From CAZXBB01 sp964638815 (GTDB taxonomy: Bacteria > Planctomycetota > Phycisphaerae > Phycisphaerales > SM1A02), in contig CAZXBB010000369.1 in the NCBI GenBank assembly GCA_964638815.1, forward strand, positions 1 through 9,596: 9,596 nt of DNA, written 5' to 3'. Of this stretch, positions 1 through 5,114 are shown piece by piece (position 1 is the stretch's first letter; the number at the start of each line of letters is the position of its first letter). The position numbers and the translations under genes are program-made. The notes beneath the pieces were generated by a model that was not told where the DNA came from, made no database searches, and worked only from the letters and a program-made list of their open reading frames with translations.

Positions 1-42
1 GTTACACCCTCATCGCGCAGGGCCCCAAACGTCCCACGCGCA

Positions 43-107
43 GGCGGCAGGATGCCGCCGTCGCACTAGCGGGTAGGGACGTCGAAATGTGAGCTGCAGG
101 ATGCAGC
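43..107 (+). other. Two hairpins with identical GGA loops
   Basis: Bases 43-59 form a perfect 7-bp stem (ggcggca/tgccgcc) closed by a GGA loop. Bases 93-107 form a perfect 6-bp stem (gctgca/tgcagc) with the same GGA loop, so both present CAGGATG at the apex. GGA displayed in a hairpin loop is the core of known CsrA/RsmA binding sites. Whether this strand is transcribed here cannot be seen. If transcription starts at the candidate promoter at 323-350, these hairpins lie outside the leader of the next gene. Confidence 0.5.
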
Positions 108-155
108 GTCGCCGCGCGTGACGGGCAAAGGTGTGAACACCACATCACGCCAAAA

Positions 156-176
156 GGGGCTGCACGACGCAGCCCC
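156..176 (-). terminator. Terminator-like hairpin, minus-strand reading
   Basis: A perfect 8-bp stem (ggggctgc/gcagcccc) encloses a 5-base loop. Read on the minus strand it is followed directly by four T residues and then G, which gives a short, weak intrinsic terminator. On the plus strand it is followed by C residues, so it would not terminate rightward transcription efficiently. No minus-strand gene lies immediately to its right, so its client is unclear. It may only be part of the hairpin cluster. Confidence 0.35.
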
Positions 177-315
177 CCCGGACGTCCGAGCGGACCCCCG
201 CACCACGTGTTACGCCCCCATCGCGCAGCCCGCCCGCGGACGTATCGGCCTCCCTCGCCGCCCGGGAACCATCCTCGAGGCGGAAATCGCGAGGCCGGGC
301 GGACCCCGGGGCCGG

Positions 316-331
316 AAAGCCGTTGGCTTTT
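316..331. promoter_or_regulatory. Small dyad overlapping candidate -35
   Basis: The sequence aaagcc-gtt-ggcttt (316-330) is a perfect 6-bp inverted repeat with a 3-base spacer, extendable by one G-T wobble to 331. It overlaps the candidate -35 hexamer of the next gene. It could be a small operator or a minor RNA hairpin; no regulator family can be named. Confidence 0.25.
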
Positions 332-350
332 GGCGGAAGTCGGCAATAAT
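323..350 (+). promoter_or_regulatory. Candidate sigma70-like promoter for the pseudopilin gene
   Basis: TTGGCT (323-328) and AATAAT (345-350) are separated by 16 bases and match the -35 and -10 consensus reasonably for such GC-rich DNA. A start site near 357 would leave a leader of about 30 bases carrying the AAGGA ribosome site. This is a consensus guess with no experimental support. Confidence 0.35.
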
Positions 351-376
351 GGGGACCTCGGAAGACATCTGCGTTC

Positions 377-381
377 AAGGA
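377..381 (+). promoter_or_regulatory. Ribosome binding site overlapping a CsrA-like core
   Basis: AAGGA lies four bases before the ATG at 386 and supports that start. The surrounding CAAGGAT (376-382) also matches the CARGGAU core of the SELEX-defined CsrA site, so the same bases could serve for ribosome loading and for CsrA repression. Confidence 0.5.
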
Positions 382-385
382 TCCG

Positions 386-1156
386 ATGGCCGAAAACGGC
401 GAAACGCGAGCGGACCGCTCTCGCGTCCGGCACTCCCGGCGCGCACTGCATCGGCACGCCTTCACGCTCGTCGAAATGATGGTCGCCGTCGGCCTCGTCG
501 TCTTCCTGACCGGGCTTACACTGACCGCCGCCGCGGCGCTCGTCGAGCGCGCCGAGGTGCAGCGCACACGCGACGTCATCACGCTCCTGGACCAGGCCTG
601 TCGCGACTGGGAGCTGCGGAAGGACGCGAAGGTCACGTGGGGTCCGGACGAGGACACGTATGACATGACGTCGGGCCGCGCGCACGTGCTGCTCATCAGC
701 GAGCTGCTCGAGACCATCCGTGCCGGGTCGGATCCGACGATCGCGCTCATCGACGAGGCCTTCCTGTATCGCTACCAGCGCGGCGAGGTGCCGCCCTGGA
801 TCGCGCAGGACTACGAGGCTCGCCTGGAGTTCGTGCCGTTCCAGCAGCGGCAGAGCATTGTCGTGCTCGATGCGTGGGGCAAGCCGGTCTATCCGACCCA
901 CCCCGGGGCGCCGGCGTCGCCCGACGCCGAAGTGCGTGACGCGGACGGCACCGAGCGCACCGACAACGAGAACGAGTACGGCATCGCGCTGCACCGGCGA
1001 ATCTGCTTCGTGTCGGCCGGCCCGGACGGTCTCTTCGGCGTGGAACGCGAGTTTCCGCTGCTGTCGGCGGCGGAGCAGCACGAGGCGATGGAGGCCGCCC
1101 GCGCCGACAACGTGTATTCGTACCGGCCGGGCGACCCGGCGAGCGGCGGGCCTTGA
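386..1156 (+). CDS. Type II secretion-like pseudopilin (prepilin N-terminal methylation protein)
   Basis: This 256-residue protein carries a class-III prepilin signal. A 25-residue basic leader is followed by FTLVEMM (26-32) with the conserved Glu at mature position 5 (E30), then a hydrophobic helix to about residue 52. Such proteins are cut by a prepilin peptidase, N-methylated and assembled into pseudopili or type IV pili at the inner membrane. The residue before the cut is Ala25 rather than the usual Gly. The C-terminal half has a GspG-like layout: DAWGKPVY (162-169) and SAGPDGLFG (210-218), then DNVYSYRPG (241-249), a pattern met in planctomycete pseudopilins. The start is fixed by AAGGA four bases upstream. 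No other pilus or secretion genes are visible, so it may be an orphan substrate-like pseudopilin. Assignment to the prepilin class is firm; the machine it belongs to is unknown. Confidence 0.85.
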   Translation: MAENGETRADRSRVRHSRRALHRHAFTLVEMMVAVGLVVFLTGLTLTAAAALVERAEVQRTRDVITLLDQACRDWELRKDAKVTWGPDEDTYDMTSGRAHVLLISELLETIRAGSDPTIALIDEAFLYRYQRGEVPPWIAQDYEARLEFVPFQQRQSIVVLDAWGKPVYPTHPGAPASPDAEVRDADGTERTDNENEYGIALHRRICFVSAGPDGLFGVEREFPLLSAAEQHEAMEAARADNVYSYRPGDPASGGP

Positions 1157-1167
1157 GCGGGAGGCGT

Positions 1168-1186
1168 ACGCCCGGTGACCGGGCGT
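1168..1186 (+). other. Perfect 8-bp hairpin after the pseudopilin gene
   Basis: The arms acgcccgg and ccgggcgt flank a TGA loop, 11 bases after the pseudopilin stop codon. No T-tract follows on either strand, so it is not a classical intrinsic terminator. It could protect the 3' end of the upstream message or act as a partial terminator before the downstream gene. Confidence 0.5.
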
Positions 1187-1190
1187 CGCA

Positions 1191-1246
1191 CGAACGAGGC
1201 CCGAACGAGGCCGGAACGAGGCCGCGAACGAGGCCCGAACGAGGAG
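1191..1246 (+). repeat. Five-copy 11-bp tandem repeat ending in a ribosome site
   Basis: The unit cgaacgaggcc occurs at 1191-1201 and 1202-1212, with one substitution at 1213-1223, with one extra base at 1224-1235, and as a final variant at 1236-1246 ending in gag instead of gcc. That last change creates GAGGAGGGA (1241-1249), the Shine-Dalgarno of the gene starting at 1254, with GGAGG six bases from the ATG. Every unit carries GAGG, so the array offers several weak anti-SD matches. Arrays like this can change copy number by slippage. Confidence 0.8.
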
Positions 1247-1253
1247 GGAACTC

Positions 1254-2024
1254 ATGCGTAGCACGGGACACCGCCGCACGGCACTGCTCGCCTCGGGCGT
1301 CGCGTCGTTCGTGGCGGCGGCGGCCGGGGCGGGCGAGATCCTCGTGGACCAGCTCGAAGCGGATGTCCTGCGCGGCGCCTTCTCCGACGGCGTGCCGGGG
1401 CAGATCTGGAACCAGCGCATCGCCGACGACTTCGTGCTGGAGAGCGATGCCGTTCTGGACGGCGTGTGGTTCGCCGGTGGCGACGAGAACTTCGTCACGC
1501 CCGAGTTCGACAACGTGGGCAGCTTCGTCGTGGTGATCTACGAGGACGACGACGGGTTGCCCGGGGCGATCCTCCACGAGGAGGAGGTGCCGCTCGAGGA
1601 GATCACGCAGAAGTTCCTGGGCGTGAACCAGCTCGGCGGCGAGACGTTCGAGTTCCGTCTCGCGTTCGCGGAGGTTTCCGTCACCGCGGGGACCTACTGG
1701 TGCTCGGTCGGCGCGGTGCAGATCGACCCCTTCGGCGAGGGCTTTCTCTGGAACTTCACCGCGGACATCTACAACAACCTCAGCGCGACCGAGCTTCCTT
1801 TCGGCAGCGGCTACGACCAGACGCCGTTCGATTACTCGATGGCCATCCTCGGATCGGTTCCGTGCGTCGGCGACATCGACGGCAGCGGCGCGCTCGACTT
1901 CGGAGACATCCTCGCGATCCTCGCGGCGTGGGGGAACGCGGGCGGGCCGGAGGATGTCGACGGGAGCGGGTCCGTCGACTTTGGCGATGTCGTCTTCGTG
2001 CTCGGGGGGTGGGGCGACTGCTGA
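1254..2024 (+). CDS. Secreted protein with C-terminal dockerin-like tail
   Basis: This 256-residue protein begins with a Sec signal peptide: basic residues at 2-8, a hydrophobic stretch at 10-24, and a likely cut after A26 (AGA|GE). Residues 28-200 are rich in acidic, aromatic and beta-forming residues (IADDFVL, FVVVIYEDDDGLPGAIL, GTYWCSVG). This resembles a beta-sandwich type common in exported planctomycete proteins, though I cannot name a family. The C-terminus (204-256) is a dockerin-like pair of calcium loops, DIDGSGALDFGD and DVDGSGSVDFGD, each followed by a hydrophobic helix ending in WG, and bracketed by Cys204 and the terminal Cys256. In NCBI naming such tails are called GC-type or type I dockerin anchors. 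The start is set by GGAGG six bases upstream. Its role is unknown, but an extracytoplasmic or surface location is well supported. Confidence 0.9.
   Translation: MRSTGHRRTALLASGVASFVAAAAGAGEILVDQLEADVLRGAFSDGVPGQIWNQRIADDFVLESDAVLDGVWFAGGDENFVTPEFDNVGSFVVVIYEDDDGLPGAILHEEEVPLEEITQKFLGVNQLGGETFEFRLAFAEVSVTAGTYWCSVGAVQIDPFGEGFLWNFTADIYNNLSATELPFGSGYDQTPFDYSMAILGSVPCVGDIDGSGALDFGDILAILAAWGNAGGPEDVDGSGSVDFGDVVFVLGGWGDC
1863..2021 (+). other. Dockerin-like C-terminal module
   Basis: These bases encode residues 204-256 of the preceding protein. Two 12-residue Ca-binding-type loops with Asp/Ser/Gly at the dockerin positions sit between flanking cysteines. The same arrangement recurs at 6237-6395 in an unrelated protein, which marks it as a transferable tail rather than part of either functional domain. 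Confidence 0.85.
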
Positions 2025-2028
2025 GCGG

Positions 2029-2766
2029 TCAGCCCCGAAGCCGCTGCCGCGCCTCCGCGAGCCGCTCCGCGCCCTCACCCAGGCAGTGCATCGACTCGTC
2101 GAGCACGTGGTCGGCGGCGGCCGACCAGGCGCGGTTGAGCTGGCGCTCGGCCGCGGCGAATCGGTCCATGAGACGCGCGTAGCCGCCGGCGCCGAGGCGG
2201 CCGATCAGCAGGGGACGCGCGGCGACGAACGCGTCGAGATGAGTGCGGCCGAGATCGTCGAGCGTCCGGACGATCGCCCGCGTGCGCTCCGCGTCGTCCG
2301 CAAGGCCGAGGAGATCGCTACGCAGCTTCTCGACCGTGGCGATTGCCGAGTCCAGCGCGTGCTCGGGCGACTCCTCCGGGTGCCTCTCGTTCGCGAGCGA
2401 CGCCGCGACCTCTCTGCGCGCGCTCCGGCGGATGAGGAAGGCGCCGGCGACGAGCGCGATCGCGGACGCGAGGAAGTGAAACGCGTGATCCCAGCGTCCG
2501 AACGCGAACTCCTTCACGCGCACCCGCTTCACGTCGGCCGCGGCCAGGCGGGCGAGCACGTCCCCGGTGAGCACGATCGGGGTGTCCGAGGCGGCCGGAT
2601 CGATGAGCGGCGCGGTGGAGTCGTCCGGGCGGACGCCCGCGGCGGCCGCGAGGGTGAGCCGGTCGGCAGGATCGATGGCGTCCAGCCGGGGCACGTACGC
2701 CGTCGTAGCGGAGATGGTGCCGAGGACGAGGCCGGCGGTGATGAGGATGGCGGCAAGGAGCTTCAT
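2029..2766 (-). CDS. Unknown two-helix membrane protein coupled to the OPT transporter
   Basis: The 245-residue product begins MKLLAAILIT. A hydrophobic segment at 2-23 is followed by a hydrophilic region (26-94), a second membrane helix (95-112, ending in RRSARR) and a mainly helical, charged domain (113-245). With the basic RRSARR facing the cytoplasm, residues 26-94 should be periplasmic and 113-245 cytoplasmic. The ATG overlaps the transporter stop as ATGA (2766-2763), a classic arrangement for translational coupling, and no separate Shine-Dalgarno is visible. The frame stays open upstream, but that part lies inside the transporter in another phase and is not coding. I recognise no family. 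Context suggests an accessory or regulatory subunit for the transporter. The first segment could alternatively be a cleaved signal peptide. Confidence 0.85.
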   Translation of the reverse strand: MKLLAAILITAGLVLGTISATTAYVPRLDAIDPADRLTLAAAAGVRPDDSTAPLIDPAASDTPIVLTGDVLARLAAADVKRVRVKEFAFGRWDHAFHFLASAIALVAGAFLIRRSARREVAASLANERHPEESPEHALDSAIATVEKLRSDLLGLADDAERTRAIVRTLDDLGRTHLDAFVAARPLLIGRLGAGGYARLMDRFAAAERQLNRAWSAAADHVLDESMHCLGEGAERLAEARQRLRG

Positions 2767-4802
2767 GACGCGGCCAGCACGTAGATGTTGATGAGGAGCG
2801 CGAGGCACGATTCCCCGACGATCAGCCCGGCGCAGAACGGGACGCCCCAGTCCTCCGTCCACGCCCTCCCCTTGACCTTCGCGAGCGCCATCTGGACGAG
2901 GCAGCCGATGCCGTATGTCGAGATGTAGATGAACGGCAGGTACATCGACAGGCCGACGAGCACGCCGAGCCCGGAGAACGTGCCGAGCCCGAGCAGGGCG
3001 CCAAGGAGCGCGCCGAAACCGTAGAGGGCGTACGGCATCTCGCCGCCCTGCACGCCGATGATGACGGCCTGGAGCGCCTGCGCCTGCGGCGCGACGGTGG
3101 GGGTGCCCGGGCCGAGCGCGATCCCGTCGAACTGCTTGATGTTCGCGGACGCGATCAGCATCACCGTGAGCATGCACACGACCGGGCCGATGCCCACGAC
3201 GGCGAGCTCGACGATCTGCTGCCGTTTCGGCTTCGCGCCGACGAGGTAGCCGGTCTTCATGTCGCCCATCATGTCGGCCGCGAGCGTGATCGCGACGCAC
3301 AACGCCGCCCCGATCAGGACCGCGCCGACCACCGCCCCGGAGCCCGCGAGGAGCAGGACGAGCACGACCGTGAGCAGCGCCATGCCGGAGATCGGCGACC
3401 AGTCGGTCATGCCCGCGCACTGCGAGATGATGATGCCCGCGAACCAGATCCAGATGGCGCCGACCACCGCGATGATGAGCGCCCGCAGGTGGGGGTTGAA
3501 GCCCGCGAGCAGGCCGGGCTTCGCGTTGAGCGTCGCGAGGTACGCGTCGCGTCGCCCGTCGTCCCAACCCTCCCACGTCTGCGCGGCCTCGGCGGACGCG
3601 AACGCGATCGCGTAGCCCTCGTACGACGCCGGCTCGATCGCGGCCGTGACCGCGTCGCCCGTGACGGGGCAGCTCAGGTTGACGGGCTTGTTGCCGACGA
3701 GGTCGGCGGCGAGGAACAGGAAGATGAACGCGCCGATCACCGCGACCGCCAGCGTCTTGAGCCCGAGCTCGTCGCTGCCGCCGCGCAGCTTGCCCGCCGC
3801 CGCGATCGATTTGACGGCCTCGCGGATCGCCGGGAGCGAGAACAGCACGCCCATCAATGCTCCGCCGAGCAGCAGGCCAATGCCGAGCGGGCGGTTGAAC
3901 GCGCCGAAGCCGTAGCCCGGGGCCGCGGCGGCCGTCAGGTGCGCCGGCATCCAGCCCATCGCGTAGGCGACGGGGTTGAGAATGAAGAAGGCGAGGATGC
4001 CGCCGGCGAGCACGTAGAGCCCGGCGCGGCCGGTGAGGAAGCCCGCCCCGAGCGCGAACGGGGCGATCGCGAAGATGAGCTGGAACTGCGGGGGCAGACC
4101 GATGAGCGTGCCCACGTCGATCGTGTTGTTCGCGATGACGCCGCCCTGGATCGTGCCCGCCCACGGCAGGTTCGAGAGACCCCAGTCCGGACCGAAGAGC
4201 GTGGCCAGCTCCGTCGGAAAGAAGATGAGCGCGCCGACGATGATGCCGGCGACGAGCACCTGCGCCTTGCGCGGCCCCGCCCCCGGCGACTTGAGGATGG
4301 ACGCCACCGCCGTCGGGCTCGGGAAGCGCAGACGCTCGATGTCGAGCATCTGCTTGCGCAGCGGGATGATGAACGCTGTGCCGAGCAGCCCGCCCGCGAC
4401 GCAGGCGAGCGTGATCAGCCAGAAGTCGGCGCCCCCGATCGTGAGCTGGTAGCCGATGAGGAAGAGCACCGGAACCGTGAAGATCACGCCTGAATTCGAC
4501 GTGTTCACGGCCGACGCGATGGTCTGGACGATGTTCGTCTCGAGGATCGAGCCCTTGCGGAGGATGCCCCGCAGGACGCCGAAGCCGAGCACGGCTGCGA
4601 TCGCCGAGCCGCCGATCGTGAAGCCGATCTTGAGACCGGCGTACGTGATCGCGGCGTTCATGACGACGCCGATGACGACCGCGAAGACCACGGCGGTCAG
4701 CGTGACCTCGCGGTAGCGGGTCTGGAAGAGGTCGGCGAGGAGGCCCTCGTTCACCGGCTCCGGCCGCGACGGGGGGGGAGAGGTAGGGGATTGTTCGCCC
4801 AT
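2763..4802 (-). CDS. OPT-family oligopeptide / metal-chelate transporter
   Basis: This 679-residue integral membrane protein has roughly 14-16 hydrophobic helices and clear OPT-superfamily signatures: AGLKIGFTIGGSA (55-67), ETNIVQTIASA (88-98), RLRFPSPTA (157-165), DMMGDMKTGYLVGAKPKRQQ (510-529) and MYLPFIYIS (620-628). Bacterial members are secondary transporters, probably proton-coupled, for oligopeptides or metal-siderophore-type chelates; the substrate cannot be read from sequence. The length fits prokaryotic OPT proteins. A polar segment at about 375-427 between helices looks like an inserted YHS/TRASH-type module that has lost its metal cysteines. The ATG at 4802 has no Shine-Dalgarno, but TATCTT lies just upstream (4813-4808), so the message could be leaderless. 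The gene is the first of a two-gene unit with the membrane protein that overlaps it. Confidence 0.95.
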   Translation of the reverse strand: MGEQSPTSPPPSRPEPVNEGLLADLFQTRYREVTLTAVVFAVVIGVVMNAAITYAGLKIGFTIGGSAIAAVLGFGVLRGILRKGSILETNIVQTIASAVNTSNSGVIFTVPVLFLIGYQLTIGGADFWLITLACVAGGLLGTAFIIPLRKQMLDIERLRFPSPTAVASILKSPGAGPRKAQVLVAGIIVGALIFFPTELATLFGPDWGLSNLPWAGTIQGGVIANNTIDVGTLIGLPPQFQLIFAIAPFALGAGFLTGRAGLYVLAGGILAFFILNPVAYAMGWMPAHLTAAAAPGYGFGAFNRPLGIGLLLGGALMGVLFSLPAIREAVKSIAAAGKLRGGSDELGLKTLAVAVIGAFIFLFLAADLVGNKPVNLSCPVTGDAVTAAIEPASYEGYAIAFASAEAAQTWEGWDDGRRDAYLATLNAKPGLLAGFNPHLRALIIAVVGAIWIWFAGIIISQCAGMTDWSPISGMALLTVVLVLLLAGSGAVVGAVLIGAALCVAITLAADMMGDMKTGYLVGAKPKRQQIVELAVVGIGPVVCMLTVMLIASANIKQFDGIALGPGTPTVAPQAQALQAVIIGVQGGEMPYALYGFGALLGALLGLGTFSGLGVLVGLSMYLPFIYISTYGIGCLVQMALAKVKGRAWTEDWGVPFCAGLIVGESCLALLINIYVLAAS
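3522..3680 (-). other. YHS/TRASH-like segment inside the transporter
   Basis: Residues about 375-427 begin with VNLSCPVTG and continue through ASYEGYAIAF and a WEGWDDGRRDAYLATL stretch. The order CPVxG, Y-x-G, aromatic turn, charged helix, YL matches YHS/TRASH zinc-ribbon-like domains. Where those have an F-C-C-x-x-C type cluster, this protein has FASAEA. Only Cys378 of the usual metal ligands remains. The match is by eye, not by profile search. Confidence 0.5.
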
Positions 4803-5114
4803 CGCGCAAGATACTCGCGGGCATCGTCACCGGACGCAAGCGGGACGCCGACCGTTCAGTCCGCGAGGGACCCCCGGCGGCCGGCGTCCGCGGCGGCGTT
4901 CCGGTCGCGCTCCGCCGCTCGGCCTCCCGCCGGAGAAATCGGCGCGGCTAAGCCCCTGCGCAGACAAGGGATGCGTCGTGAGCCGGGACTCGTGGCGGGT
5001 TGTATGCAATCTCCCGGCCCGGCTGCAACGTATTCTTGTGGACGCTTCCGGAGTCCGTCCGTGCGCGCGGAGTGCGCCCGCCCCGGGAGCGCAGAACGAG
5101 AAAGGAGCATCGTG
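4803..5114. other. Divergent intergenic region with weak promoter candidates
   Basis: These 312 bases separate the leftward transporter from the rightward CHRD gene and must hold both promoters unless either is read through. On the minus strand TATCTT (4813-4808) abuts the transporter ATG, with TTGCGT (4839-4834) twenty bases further upstream, a long spacing. On the plus strand TATTCT (5031-5036) is a possible -10 without a good -35. I see no RNA gene or convincing additional reading frame. Confidence 0.35.
5101..5107 (+). promoter_or_regulatory. Ribosome binding site fixing the CHRD gene start
   Basis: AAAGGAG lies seven bases before the ATG at 5115. The frame is open back to before 4791, but the signal peptide begins directly at this ATG and the upstream residues are low-complexity. 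An in-frame GTG at 5112 is only four bases from the site and less likely. Confidence 0.85.

Larger units (their letters stand above)
1..228. repeat. 20-base direct repeat bracketing a hairpin cluster
   Basis: Bases 1-20 (gttacaccctcatcgcgcag) recur at 209-228 with two substitutions. The 188 bases between the copies contain three perfect hairpins (43-59, 93-107, 156-176) and no convincing reading frame. The left copy begins exactly at the window edge, so the repeat may extend further left. Its nature is unknown: a local duplication or one unit of a dispersed intergenic repeat would both fit. Confidence 0.5.

Noticed and set aside
2..1513. 503-residue minus-strand open frame, with further minus frames at 145-750 and 747-2078
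   Set aside because: They lie antisense to the pseudopilin and dockerin-tailed genes, are Arg/Ala/Gly-rich low-complexity translations with no family motifs, and arise from high-GC codon bias. The plus-strand products have clear signal sequences and motifs.
3489..4493. 334-residue plus-strand open frame opposite the transporter
   Set aside because: It is antisense to a firmly identified OPT gene, extremely charged and repetitive in Arg/Glu/Asp, with no ribosome site or domain.
2767..4839. Upstream extension of the coupled membrane-protein frame to an ATG at 4839
   Set aside because: The extension is the out-of-phase shadow of the OPT gene, dominated by Arg, Gly, His and Ala. The true product starts at the ATGA overlap at 2766, where a hydrophobic N-terminus begins.
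4791..5114. N-terminal extension of the CHRD frame to an ATG at 4791
   Set aside because: The added 108 residues show no motif, would overlap the start of the divergent transporter gene, and would bury the signal peptide and the strong AAAGGAG site ahead of 5115.
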